A stretch of DNA of 64,000 nt from Medicago truncatula (GCF_003473485.1 NC_053048.1:10167501-10231500); one strand, 5' to 3'. Positions 47,243 to 57,652 are shown, counted from the stretch's first letter. Program-made: numbers and translations. The notes: generated by a model not told the origin, from the letters alone.

Positions 47243-48640
47243 TGATGGTCGGATTTAGGCAAGTATACCAAATCATTTACCACGTAATAAAGTAATAAGT
47301 AGAGTATCGTATCCACATGGATTGTAGTTTCAACCAAACAATATGTGTTACTTATTTGGGAACAATTAAAATAAATAAAAGATAACGATTTAGAGATTTG
47401 ATATCAAAATGTTAGCGGCGGTTAGGATTCTTCGAATTCCCTCTATTTAATTGTTGGAATTACGCAACAATCAAGTCTTAATCATGATATTTATCGTTAT
47501 TTATCTAAGTGATGAGTTATTGGGGTTTTACTACCTATTAGCTGTCGAGTTGTACATGCTAATCACACGGGTAGGTATGTGTGGGGCCTTATTCTCTCAA
47601 AGATATAGGTTCATTCCTCTCAAGCCGTCGAGTTGCAACAGTTGATCCCTCTGGTTGGTACGTGTGGGTCTTACTATCTCAGAGTTGAAACATAGACTTT
47701 AATTAAAGTTCCTAAATTCCCAATGTTGTGGACCCAATGCTCAAAAAGGTTCCCTCATCTATGAATTTTAGAAGTAAATAGCACACTCTCCCTCTCGGTA
47801 TTTCTACAAATGGGCAGCCCTATCAGCATCTACCTTACTAAGCTTCGAGGACAACGAAGTTATCGAGTTGATTTAAGTTGTGAAGTCACATGTTTCCCTA
47901 GTTACTTCCTGATTGGAGTTGTTTTGCACCGATGTTTGGTAATGTCACCTCCCGAAGTACTTTTATCACAGGGTTATGCTATATAGCTTTTTTCCCTAGT
48001 TACTTATTAGTTAGTTCCTGTTTAAGACAGATATATATACATCAATATTAGGTATGTCACCTCCCTAAGTGCCTATGTATCAGGGTTATGATTCTGACAA
48101 GACAAATCTTACGCACGACAGTAAAATTAATTAGTGTAAAGAAAATACCTGAACAAAGACTTTAAATTAAATAAATTATCCAGCAACCATAATAGAGGCT
48201 CATCTTAGAACCCTAGTCTAAAAATATTTAGTCACACATGGTAACTAAAGACAAATTACAAAAAAAATAAAACATACCCTAGAGAAGCATGGAGTGAGGA
48301 GAGAAACTCCTCCCTTTAAGCAAACTTCTTGGTTTTGAATGAGAAATTATGATTGAGAGGTATGGTATTTATAAGGAAAGTTTCCACCTGAAGTTTGGCC
48401 CAAAAACCAACATTTTTCCACAAGTAACAAAATTTAGTTTTTGCCCGCAAGACATAGGCGCTAGGTACTAGGAGCATGTGAGAGGAGTTTCAGGTGCCAG
48501 GCACCTAGACCCATGCACCAGGCGCATGAGCATGCGTTAGGCACCCAGAAATGTGTGTCAGACGCATGTGAGTGCACTCTGGATGCTGAAACGCATGTTT
48601 TTTCGTCTTTTGGGTGTTTGCTTTCATAAGATGTCTTTGA
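47243..48640 (-). mobile_element. LTR family A copy (minus)
   Basis: Starts TGATGGTCGGATTTAGGCAA and follows the 26,736 copy: the GTAATAAAGTA-TAAGTAGAGTAT block, the TCTTCGAATTCCCTCTATT block, a minus-strand TATA-like CTTATAAATACC near 48,375, and CATGCG-CCTAGGCGC motifs at 48,440-48,600. The segment 47,870-48,080 contains an internal duplication. A non-coding LTR fossil. Confidence 0.65.
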
Positions 48641-49390
48641 ACCTAGGAACAAAATTTCTCCCTATGTAATGTCTTTTGAGGCCTCTTGAATCTTCATTCT
48701 TTGATCTTCCCAAAATCTTCACAAATCTTCAAATGTCTTGCTTTGCCGGTTTGCATGATTTCTTCGTTAAAACACCTAGAAATACCCAAAAATTGCTATA
48801 TTTCGGGAAGAATATGATTAGAGACTCAAATATAGAAAACATTACAAATCTCCCGAAGTCATAAACAATTGCTCTAATACCCCTCTATTTTGGATGTTAA
48901 ACTTACTGAAAATGACTCAAAAACATGTCAAGAATAACGTAAGATGACATGCAATTACCCATAAAAGGGTATTTGAAGAAGTAAAGAAACTAGAAAAAGA
49001 AATTCTCTAGTATACCATACTGAGACAGTACCAAGTTTTTCTATAGCTATGGTATGATGGAGAAAAAATAGAGAATCGAAATTCGTTGAGACACTAATCA
49101 ATGTATAATAGAGATCAAAATAAAACTAATTCGGATCATAAAATGGCTACAACATCTATATTCAGATACGAGGTAGGGTTAGAAAGAAAATATGATATGC
49201 CAAAATTATAGGACATGCGATTTCTCTCAACTCAAAGAAACAAGAATCCTATGAATATAATATCATTTACGGACTTATTTCATTTCATTGCCATTATATT
49301 TAAGTACAAATACATAACAACATGGTTCATGAAATTAGAGAAAGAAAAAGATAATTATAGGTTGCCAACACTATAACTAGATAACACCTA
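48641..49390. other. intergenic before the duplication
   Basis: The first part may be outer LTR sequence. No gene is supported. The duplicated block starts at 49,391. Confidence 0.4.
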
Positions 49391-49461
49391 ATGAAACATT
49401 TAAGAGGATGTTTGTGTACGCACTTATGTTTGGTATTCATGGAAACTATGTTATAATTTAA

Positions 49462-49739
49462 TCACTTGCATTCACACCAGCCATTTATACACGTTGGATA
49501 TAAACCAGGCGAGCACTTATATTTTTGACAATGAACATCATCAATGCATATATTCTTTGCTGTGATGAAAATGTGAATAAAAGTATGTTACTAAAATGAG
49601 ATAAAATATTATGTGCGAAGTAAAGAAGATAATTTGAAAATGATAAAAAAAAAATGGTTTTACCGTCAATGTTCTTTCCACTGAAAAATATAAAGAGTAC
49701 GATAATTATAACATAAACAAACTTGATAATATCAGCCAT
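49462..49739 (-). CDS. NCR: nodule-specific cysteine-rich (NCR) peptide, copy B
   Basis: Exons 49,739-49,664 and 49,559-49,462 (minus), with a 104-bp GT-AG phase-1 intron. The 57-residue product begins MADIIKFVYVIIIVLFIFFS (signal peptide, cleaved near the exon junction) and has a mature region of about 31 residues with cysteines spaced C-x5-C-x4-C-x7-C-x4-C-x1-C, ending C-E-C-K. Mature charge is near neutral to slightly positive (four Lys against two Asp and one Glu, one His). The product is identical in sequence to copy C. Family knowledge gives nodule-specific secretion to bacteroids and disulphide-bonded action. A TATA-like box and an AAAGAT nodulin-type motif lie within 50 bases upstream. 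A MITE begins 131 bases upstream of the start codon. The frame that ignores the intron is an artefact. Confidence 0.9.
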
Positions 49740-49777
49740 ATTTTCTCCTATAAACGTATCAAATAAAAAATGACTTT

Positions 49778-49796
49778 ATCTTTTTTAGTTTATAAA
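49778..49796 (-). promoter_or_regulatory. TATA box and AAAGAT motif of NCR copy B
   Basis: On the minus strand TTTATAAA (49,789-49,796) lies 50 bases before the start codon and AAAGAT (49,778-49,783) follows it. AAAGAT is one half of the classic nodulin consensus; its position here, downstream of the TATA box, is not typical, so function is uncertain. The same arrangement is present in copy C. Confidence 0.5.
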
Positions 49797-49869
49797 CATC
49801 GTGTTTTTCTTATAAAAATTAAATATTTTTTAGCACTTATGGAGTTCTGAAAAGCCCTTCCTAAATTTA

Positions 49870-50207
49870 GGGTGTGTTTGGTTTGCAAAACAGCAAATAC
49901 TGTACAGAACAGTACAAGAAAGAACAACACAATACAAGGGAGAACACCACATGACAAATTTTTATGGAATTGAATAATTTTTAGTTTTATACGATTTTTG
50001 GGGGACGAAATGTTATTTTGGTATTTTAGACAACCTGTACGTGGGAAAAAAAGTTGTGATGTGGTTTGGTGAGCGACAAAATATCAATTTTTGTCCTGTC
50101 CCTTGCCTCTAGTTTATCCTGTACCTGAAATAGTTTTACAAATCAAACACCGGATAACTGGAGTTGTTCTGTCCTGTCCTTCATTTTTTAGCAAATCAAA
50201 TGCACCC
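49870..50207. mobile_element. Tourist-like MITE (PIF/Harbinger), 338 bp
   Basis: Starts GGGTGTGTTTGGTTTGC and ends GCAAATCAAATGCACCC, inverted termini typical of Tourist elements, with TTA on each side (49,867-49,869 and 50,208-50,210). The NCR copy A locus has the empty site (near 45,600) with a single target TTA, which confirms the insertion and its limits. Confidence 0.9.
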
Positions 50208-50210
50208 TTA

Positions 50211-51942
50211 GAATCATTAAAAAAAATCTTTTAACTAAATTAGTGTATCTTGTTTGTCCCTTCATCACTTAGAAAGGAGGTCATATAAAAGGTTAGCAAT
50301 CGTAAAAAATTATTCTTTATTGACTAAATATCCGCTATTTTATAACCTTTCATGGTTGCTAATGGTGAATATTGTGCAAGAGTAAACCAAGTGTAATTTC
50401 TTGATGAAAATCAAATGTGGCTAAATTATGAGGAAAATCACCTTCTGTGTAAGACACACAACTTACATTTAAGAACACAATTAAAAAGCATTTCCGCGCA
50501 TGTTTTTTAATCCCTATGGAATAGAATGAACATTCTTAAAAGCTACCACCACAATTTTTATCAAAACAAATTTCAATAGTGGTAATAGTAGTTTTTTTTT
50601 TGAGGGAATAGTGGTAATAGTAGTTGTTAACTCAGCTTCAAAAGAAGTCATATAATGTATAATTTTAATGTAGTCAGATTTCATAATGTATATTTTTCCC
50701 CCTAAAATGTTGTAAACATGCAAAGTATGTGAAAGCGTGTCAAAAGTGTACGGGGTTCTACATCGCAATGACTTCAATATCTTGTTAAGCTTTCCCTCTC
50801 ACGCGCTCTCCAAACTTTAATTTTACACCGTTCAGGTTTTAAATCCGAAGTGAGCTTTATCATTTTCAGATTATATAATCGGAAAAAGTCCAGATTGCAA
50901 AAAACAAGAGATTTAACATACATTCAAAATCTACAAGGTCTGGCCGATCAAGTGTTGTTACCATTGATGTTCGTCGGTGCCTATAAATGCCCAAAGCGTT
51001 CATGTTCCTTTTCATTCTAAATGGACTTTTTTGGGATGTTTGTGTTGTTTGAATCTCCTTGGGCGCTTATGATGCCATTGTTTCTCTGTTTGCCTTTCAT
51101 ATGGCCGGTAGAGTTGCATTGCAGAATTTTGGAGGCAACGCGATGGTAAACTAGGACCTTCATATTTGTAATTGTGGGAGTAGTATGCTTTAGCTAAATG
51201 AAGATCTGAGCATTGTAATAGGGTTGTCATCAATTGAAGCCATCCACATCTATGTAGTGATCCTTTGACAATTTTTGTGGGTGTTGGATTCGTCCTTTCG
51301 TCCATGGTTCCACGAGTGTGGGTTTGGATTTTTTTTCTGTTCAAATCCGGAGTTGTTTTCATTCGTCTATTTTTAGTTGCCAAGCATGTTTATAGTACTC
51401 CTCCATGGTAAAGATATGACGATTTCTTTGATGTGTGTTTATATCTTTATGAGATGATGTTTATGTAAATGGGATATGTTTGCCTTAATCTGCTTGTCAA
51501 GATCAAAAGTGTAAAAAACGGGAGCGAAAGTGATACATCTTTGTTTAAATTGTGTTGTCATTTCAAAATGATTTCTCAATTTATGTCAATTTGCATTATA
51601 CTTTTCACATTGTGTAATGTCAATTGACACACGGTCTTGTGGTCGATATGGAAGACTAGGAACGATCAAATTTTCTCTTCAAAAACGTATTCGGTACTTG
51701 AGTTAGTGGAGCCAATTAAAAGTTTGTCTTGACAATGGCATTCAGCTAGAAATACGAGGTCTCTATGTATATTTTACGAGTGAATCTCTTTATCCCTAAT
51801 GTATTTTTAGATAATCTTACGAGCTACGAGCCTATGTGGTGTTTTGATATTGTTTTGATGGATAGAGTACGGCTTGTACTTTGTCCTTCACCTATTAATT
51901 TGGGGCTAATAAAATTTATACTTTGTTTCACCTATTAAAACT
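50211..51942. other. duplicated intergenic stretch, higher divergence
   Basis: No supported gene. Short frames on either strand are not kept between copies B and C. A small poly-T insertion with a tandem GTGGTAATAGTAG repeat near 50,575-50,625 is absent from copy C. Confidence 0.5.
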
Positions 51943-52260
51943 ATGCTTGTACTTCACCATTATAAGATGCAAATTATGGATGATTCCTTACTAAATCAAA
52001 CCAAACAAACCTTAATAGGGTTACGAATCAGATTTTTTTGCCAAATCTTACCCAAAATCTACCTACCCATGATCTTCTTTCCGATCACAATTCACAACAC
52101 ACATATCCAAAAGCTATTTGTAATTTTGCAAACGTTAGCAGCTTATCCTTTAGTCTTGATCTTTGAACAAAAGAACCCACTTTGTGACTCTATCCATGCA
52201 CTGACGTATCCCATTCCAACACCCATACCCTTACCCATTCTCTCCCACTTTAACTATTGA
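51943..52260 (+). other. open frame of doubtful coding status
   Basis: A 105-residue frame starting MLVLHHYKMQIMDDS is kept open in copy C (106 residues), although the copies differ by compensating indels near residue 43. No domain is recognised. The minus strand of the same place has a 31-residue frame starting MGKGMGVGMGYVSAW, also preserved. Neither is convincing as a gene. Confidence 0.2.
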
Positions 52261-52559
52261 CCATTTTATCAAAACAATACTCCCCTTTTTCTTTTTCTTA
52301 TTATAAGTAAAAAAATATCTTTTCATAATTATTAAATAATTAATGTATTTGGTCTGAATTATAGACCAAGCATATCATTTTCGTAATATTTTGTTTATAA
52401 TAATGAACAGATGAATATAAAGATAAACCTAGTGATTTATCTCAAATGATTAATGAGCTATATCAAATAAAAATTTGTTTAGAAAATACCATGTTCGATT
52501 TTGGAAGAAACAATTATTGGTTAGACTTTACATACATTTTGGATGAATTCTAGATTACT

Positions 52560-52684
52560 TTTTTTTTTTTTTTGGTCAAGTAATCTAGTGGCTAGAGAGA
52601 AGTGGAGTATCCGGGGTTCGAACCCCGACCGCTGCATATAATATTCAATATCCCTACCAACTGAGCTAAGCTCACGGGGATATA
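52560..52684 (-). mobile_element. SINE family 1 copy with 14-bp target duplication
   Basis: 125 bp with box A (CCAACTGAGCTA on the plus strand), box B (GGTTCGAACC) and a T-run tail on the plus strand. Flanked by the perfect repeat AATTCTAGATTACT (52,546-52,559 and 52,685-52,698). Present at the same place in copy C, so it predates the duplication. Confidence 0.9.
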
Positions 52685-52698
52685 AATTCTAGATTACT

Positions 52699-53340
52699 AA
52701 TACTCATTCCCGTGGAGTAAAGGGGTTAAAAAAAACTATATAATACTAATAGAGAAAAATGTTATTTAATCAATTATTAGATGATTTTTTTTTTTTTTAT
52801 AAAAATTCTATTCATCCTTAATTATAAACGGCTATTGCATATTTAACATGTATTGAAAAAATTAGTATTATAATTAATATATACAATTTATATAAAACCA
52901 TTTGTGTATAGATAGATAGATAGATGTATCCATGATACACTTTCATATTTAAAAAAAAATATTAATATTATTAAGATTGAGTTAAAAAAATTAAATAAAT
53001 CTAATTATTTCATGGAGGTTTATATTCAAAGATAATTATTCCTCATTGAATGCTTAAAATTAACGACCAAATGGAGTAGTAAGTATAGCTGCATCCGATT
53101 ATTATTATAAACAAAAATTTATATTTTAGATTCATTTAATTAATTATGTATATAATCTCTTGTTCAAAAAAAATAAATTATGTATACAATCTTTATAATA
53201 AACTATATTCATAATTTAATAAATGAATATAAAATATTGATTTTTTTTACTTATAACAGTGACCGAATAATGTATATCTCTTGGTTGACATTCAAGTCTT
53301 AGTTAAATAAGTTCCGAATAGTTAATATAGGCTTCCCAAG
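52699..53340. other. upstream region of the membrane-protein gene
   Basis: Very AT-rich, with a short (GATA)n run near 52,909-52,924. It presumably holds the promoter of the gene at 53,404; no TATA box is assigned. Confidence 0.4.
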
Positions 53341-53403
53341 ATTATGACCATTTTCATTCCTTTCAAATTTCATTTCTCAAGTTTCATTTCAAAGGATCGA
53401 ATC

Positions 53404-53829
53404 ATGATACACCAAAACGAAGATGACCAACAATCTAAGGTTCTATACGAGCTTTGTTCCATGATAATCCACACTCTCAAGTTCCCTTTACCCTCCCCAC
53501 GCTACAGTACTCAACATCCATATTCTTCAACTTCTATAGCTTCTTCTTCTTCTTCTTCGTCATCTAAGAGACAGCCATGGTGGACGACAACGTTATCAAC
53601 ATCCCCGAAGGACTCACCGGCAGCATTTGCATCTCTTTTTTTCGGCATATGCGTAGCTTTAATGCTTTTTGGATCGGTCACTTTCTTAATTGGGTTGCTT
53701 TTGTTGCCTTGGATTACTCTTTTAGTGCTGGTTTTCTATGTTGCTGCTTTTGTCTCTAACTTGTCCTTGTTAGGTCGTTTCATTGTTGGTTCCTTTGGGG
53801 TTGCACTTGCGCAAGCATGTTCAAGGTAA
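53404..53829 (+). CDS. small membrane protein with two hydrophobic helices, copy B
   Basis: Uncharacterised plant membrane protein. I take the ATG at 53,404 (MIHQNEDDQQSKVLYELCSM, 141 residues) because the acidic, soluble start resembles known plant relatives; an in-frame ATG at 53,344 would add 20 residues. After a Ser-rich linker (about 41-54) and a K-R-Q-P-W-W segment come S-P-A-A-F-A-S and two hydrophobic helices (about 74-100 and 103-120), then G-R-F-I-V-G-S-F-G-V-A-L-A-Q-A-C-S-R. A GTAAG donor overlaps the last codons and an acceptor TTCCTACAG lies near 54,470; splicing there would give the same C-terminus because the next exon starts with an immediate stop. The duplicate at 61,578 encodes an identical protein. 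A DUF3339 gene converges on it from the right. Confidence 0.8.
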   Translation: MIHQNEDDQQSKVLYELCSMIIHTLKFPLPSPRYSTQHPYSSTSIASSSSSSSSKRQPWWTTTLSTSPKDSPAAFASLFFGICVALMLFGSVTFLIGLLLLPWITLLVLVFYVAAFVSNLSLLGRFIVGSFGVALAQACSR

Positions 53830-54538
53830 GCCTCTCCTTTCTTGTTTCATAGTTCCTAAATGATTAATGATTCTTAGTTTTCCATATTTGCAACTTTCAT
53901 TTTGTTTTTTCTCTTTTAATTTTGTTTGTTGAATGAATATGTATTTTCGTATGTGAATTTGTAATTATCGGTTAAATTTGTTTACGATTTTTACAACTTA
54001 AACAATCTCTTTCTTGAACATTGTAACATGTCAATTAAAATGGTTCATTCATATGTGACACGTTAAATGTAGATATAGCGGCAAATGTGTGCTCTTCGTC
54101 ACTACCACAATCGAAGGAGGAATTGTTTGTTATAATTTTGAGGGGTAAAAGCCTAGGAATTACTTTCTCTTTAAATTTGGAAAAGAAAAAGTAAATTCTA
54201 GGCTATTACCAAAAAAGAAATATTTGACATTCGATGTCATCCCTTGAGACGTGATATGATAGTCGCATCTTCATTTAACATGCCACATGATGTTGGAGGA
54301 GGAAGTATTTTGATTGAAGTGTTAACTTTCAAGGAAGGGCATATTCACTCCTAGTTTTTTTTTTTTAAGGAAATTCACTCGTAGTTTTTGAGTTCTTCTT
54401 GTTGAAACAATTTTCTTTCTTATTTTATAGTATGGCTTGTATGTCTGCTACTCACTTTAAATTCCTACAGATGAGATAAGGCCAATATACTGCTAGAAAG
54501 CTAGGAGGGAAGGAATTGTCAGAGAAACTAAGGTTACT
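53830..54538 (+). other. 3' region or intron of the membrane-protein gene
   Basis: Non-coding. The possible donor at 53,826 and the acceptor near 54,470 suggest that at least part is an intron within the 3' UTR. Confidence 0.45.
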
Positions 54539-54549
54539 TAGCTACTGAG

Positions 54550-54671
54550 GTATTGACATGAGTTAGTCTGGTGGTATTGACTTGAAACAAGAGTGTCTTT
54601 CTCTCCAATGTCTTAAGTTCGATTCTCCTCGATGTTAGTTTGAGTGGATTAATTTAGCTTCTTAAAAAAAA
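54550..54671 (+). mobile_element. tRNA-derived SINE, family 2
   Basis: 122 bp with box-A-like TTAGTCTGGTGGTATTGAC, box-B-like AGTTCGATTCTCC, a GAGTGGATTAATTTAGCTTC part and an A-run. Flanked by TAGCTACTGAG (54,539-54,549) and TAGGTACTGAG (54,672-54,682). In copy C the two flanks are identical, so the mismatch arose in copy B after duplication. Confidence 0.85.
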
Positions 54672-54865
54672 TAGGTACTGAGATGCATGTTTCATAGTAT
54701 TAAAGAACATAATCTTGTTATTGAGAATTAATAATGATGTTTACATTTGCAAGAGCTAGTATGATTATTTATATATCTTCTTCCATTGAAATTTTGTCTC
54801 TAATCCTAGTAATGGTATCATTGAACACGTCAATTGTAACTTTTTTTTTTATGAATCCGGTATTT

Positions 54866-54990
54866 TTTTTGGTAGATAGACGAAATGTCAAAGTCATTAT
54901 AAAACTCACACATATAAGTGGAAGTATCAGGGTTCGAACTCCGATCATGGCATCCAACCTAACAATTTCGGCATTTTACCAGTTATCTTT
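54866..54990 (-). mobile_element. SINE-like element, family 3
   Basis: On the minus strand a box-B-like GGAGTTCGAACCC is present and the 3' side ends in an A-run (the T-run near 54,864 on the plus strand). A partial copy lies at 44,500. A convincing box A is not seen. It creates small accidental frames on both strands. Confidence 0.55.
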
Positions 54991-55585
54991 TCCGTGCAAC
55001 AGTAGAGACTATTTATTTTCTTAAGATAAATATACTAATTGGCTGTAATGTATTAATGAGGAAATATTAATTTGTTAATGAGTACTAATGTTCATCATAG
55101 AAGATTGTATCAACAATACCGACATCTATTAAACATTAGATTAATTGCTTTCATTATGAAATACATAAGAATTACTATTTTAAGTTTGTGCAGAGGGGAT
55201 TTAGACACAATAAATCAAAAGACATGCATTATTTAATTAAAATAATAACAAGAAAACTCATCAATGTCTTCACACTAAAATTGTTGAATACAAAATAACA
55301 AGCTCACCATACTGATCACAAAAATGCTCACTTCTATAACATTAAAAGTGTGTATAACTGAAAGATGTATAAATTTGAATATAACTAAATTTCCTAAGAC
55401 AGGTAGTGTATGTAGGTGGATGCATGGTTTTGAATAGCATTTGTAGTTACGCTGCGAACTTTTATATTGCAGAAAAACGTGATTGATATAGTCGAAATTG
55501 AGGTTATTATATTGTTCCAGAGACCTCAAAATCTTTTATATATCGTCTTAGAGACCTCAAATCAAAACCATAGGTGGATGATCAC
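54991..55585 (-). other. intergenic and probable 3' UTR of the DUF3339 gene
   Basis: No separate gene is supported. The open frame at 55,275-55,529 lies downstream of the DUF3339 stop and has no recognisable domain. Confidence 0.4.
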
Positions 55586-55795
55586 TTAACCACTATTGAT
55601 ATGAACATTAATGGCAACAAGAAAGATAACCATAAAGCCAAAGAAGAGAAGGGAATGAACAAAAATGGAAATGGCACTTGTTTGGAAATTTACAAATTCC
55701 ACCACCCTGCCTTTGCCAGGTAGCTGAAATAGTAATCCAGGTGAAAATAACACAAACAAGATCAAGCCTATAACAATTGGAGCCCAATCTGCCAT
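55586..55795 (-). CDS. DUF3339 small membrane protein, copy B
   Basis: A 69-residue protein of the plant DUF3339 family (Pfam PF11820), starting MADWAPIVIGLILFVLFSPG. Two membrane helices are evident, about residues 6-24 and 44-65, with the family-typical S-P-G-L-L-F-Q-L-P-G turn, a V-E-F segment, and the end V-N-V-H-I replaced by I-N-V-H-I-N-S-G. The full length matches the family's usual 65-72 residues, and the frame needs no intron. Molecular function is unknown; family members are predicted to be small integral membrane proteins. It is convergent with the membrane-protein gene at 53,404. The duplicate at 63,769 differs by one synonymous change. Confidence 0.93.
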   Translation of the reverse strand: MADWAPIVIGLILFVLFSPGLLFQLPGKGRVVEFVNFQTSAISIFVHSLLFFGFMVIFLVAINVHINSG

Positions 55796-55917
55796 TTATT
55801 TCTCCCTTTGAAGCTTTCTATGATAACTAGTGAGAGATAAAAATTATAAAGAAAAATGTAACACATTGTTTGGAGATGTAGATCAATTTATAAACGAATT
55901 ATTGAGTAGTATTCAAT

Positions 55918-56062
55918 AAAGCATAGATACAGACACGGATATCAGACACGACGCGGATATTGACACGTCAACATTACTAATAATTTGAAAAAATCACATA
56001 TTTCAGTAAACTTATGTGTCAGTGTCGTGTCGGTGTCGGACACGACACGTGTCTGACACAAG
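55918..56062. repeat. GTGTCGG/CCGACAC dispersed repeat
   Basis: The segment has ACAGACACGGATATCAGACAC on one side and GTGTCAGTGTCGTGTCGG, then GACACGACACGTGTCTG on the other, forming imperfect inverted repeats about 145 bp long. Related copies occur near 20,015-20,130 and 21,300-21,425. Likely a MITE-like or satellite-derived repeat. Confidence 0.6.
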
Positions 56063-57075
56063 ACATGTATAATTTGAGGAGTGTTTGTATTTCATCGATA
56101 ATATTTGCTTGAAATCATAGTGCTTATCATATGTATTTGGATTAGAAGTTGTAACTACACTTATTGGTCCTGGCCGTCCGATCTAGAGTCGATGGTGAAT
56201 ATGATTTAACGATGATTTGGTGTCAGTGAAAAGTAAACCGACCAATCTCAAATTAATGGTCGAGATTATTTAATGTGTGTAAGTACCTGCTTTTTTAACT
56301 ACAGTGGATCTGGATCCATTTCAAATGAATGGCATAAAGGACAACATAAAATTCAAGGAGAACGGAATTTAGTTCAAAATGGAAGATAAGACAAATAGAA
56401 GGGTTTGGTTCACATCAAATTCGGCAGAGGCATTGGATAAAACGATAACTTGAAAGTTACAGCCCTTTGTCATGGCATGACACTATTGAGATCTCTCATA
56501 TAAAATTATACATGGACGGCTATCAACTAGGGGAGTCATGTAATTTATTAAACTTTTTTATTTTGAAAAAAATCCATGGCATGTAATTTATTAAACTTTT
56601 TATTTTGAAAAAAATCTATATTAAATACTTCATCCAATATACATGTTATATGATTCGATGATTGTACCTTTTTTTTTCCGCCTCTCTCTTCTCCTTCTCT
56701 CTTTTCGAGCCGTCATGAGAATCCTAGTTTTTTCTCCTTCATCTATCAAAGAGAGGTGATTTAGGGTCAATTTTTGACCCAAAATCACCCCTCTAACTAG
56801 TATTTCTATTTCCCTTTTATTAAAATAAGTGATTTTTACATCTATTTCGTTTTTTCTTTTGTGATTTCGCCGTCTTAGTGCGACGTTGTTTTGTTCGTCG
56901 TCTTTGTGCGACGTTTGTCTTTCTTGTTTCGTTCAGGTATTTGTTGATTCAGATTGTCAGATCAGCTTTGATCCAGTGCAGATCAAATCAATGACTTTGG
57001 AGTCGTCAACGTTGCAGATCCGGAGACATGTTAGATCAGCTTCGATCTAGTGCAGATCAAATCAATGACGTCATA
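56063..57075. other. intergenic between duplicates, with small local repeats
   Basis: A tandem repeat of about 55 bp with CATGTAATTTATTAAACTTT lies at about 56,533-56,625. The motif TCAGCTT-GATC-AGTGCAGATC, followed by AAATCAATGAC, is repeated at about 56,963 and 57,035. The interval 56,860-57,075 is GC-richer, with GTGCGACG repeats, and may be an older element. No gene is supported. Confidence 0.45.
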
Positions 57076-57106
57076 CTAGGTATATAACCCGTGCAAAGCA
57101 CGGGTT
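57076..57106 (-). mobile_element. Helitron-type 3' terminus (candidate)
   Basis: On the minus strand a perfect hairpin CCCGTGC-TTT-GCACGGG (57,104-57,088) is followed after 8 bases by CTAG and then T, at 57,076-57,075. A GC hairpin just before a CTRR-T end is the signature of a Helitron 3' end. The element body would extend to higher coordinates; its TC 5' end was not located. Confidence 0.5.
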
Positions 57107-57511
57107 TGATCAAAACACTTGCAGCTTGTCCAAGAACCATAGCCAATCAATATTTTTAATTTGTTCTACCAATTTTCCCACATTATCCACCCCACCTTGA
57201 AATATAATATTGTTTCTAATATTTTAACTACACCATATTGTTAGTGATCAAACCAATTGCTTAAACTTATTTACGTGACTTTGCTGTAACAAAGCTCTAA
57301 AATGTTCTCTCTAATTGTTATGTATAGAACCTGAAAACAAATATAAAAGAAAAACATCAATCTTGTTAAAAAAAATAATGTGCTCTCTCTTAAAAAAAAA
57401 AAAGCGTCAATCTTTTTAAGAAAATAACGTGCTTTTTCAATATATAATGTTACAAAAATTGAAGAGTATAATCCAAGAGTTGATTGAAGAAAGTGATAAT
57501 GATGATCCAAA
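57107..57511. other. unique stretch next to copy C; possible captured exon
   Basis: The plus strand at 57,429-57,595 has a charged frame (for example S-D-N-D-D-P-K-P-N-I-K-E-H-K-R-K) running into the NCR 3' flank. If the Helitron reading is right, this lies inside it and may be a captured fragment. No family is recognised. Confidence 0.3.
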
Positions 57512-57652
57512 ACCAAACATAAAAGAACATAAACGAAAATCTATAGAAAAATCATCAAACAAATCTAAAGAAAGGAAGACTATGAAACATTTAAGAGGAT
57601 GTTTGTGTACGCACTTATGTTTGGTATTCATAGAAACTATGTTATAATTTAA

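Larger units (their letters stand above)
49391..55817. repeat. segmental duplication, copy B
   Basis: Direct duplicate of 57,582-64,000, spacing about 8.17-8.19 kb. It contains an NCR gene, a Tourist-like MITE, three SINEs, a membrane-protein gene and a DUF3339 gene in the same order and orientation. Sequence identity by eye is uneven: roughly 49,391-50,500 and 51,940-55,817 differ at only a few sites per kilobase, while 50,500-51,900 differs at many sites and by several indels. The right end is not fixed because copy C runs off the window. Confidence 0.95.

Noticed and set aside
49485-49739. 84-residue minus-strand frame (also 57,676-57,930 and the shorter 45,202-45,408)
   Set aside because: It reads through the NCR intron. 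The GT-AG junctions and the six-cysteine second exon give a better model.
51012-51383. 123-residue minus-strand frame
   Set aside because: Not kept open in the matching part of copy C, where this segment is diverged; no domain.
53577-53759. 60-residue frame overlapping the membrane-protein gene (also 61,751-61,933)
   Set aside because: Shadow frame of the real coding region.
54734-55024. Overlapping frames on both strands (also 62,917-63,207)
   Set aside because: They fall largely on the SINE-like family 3 element.
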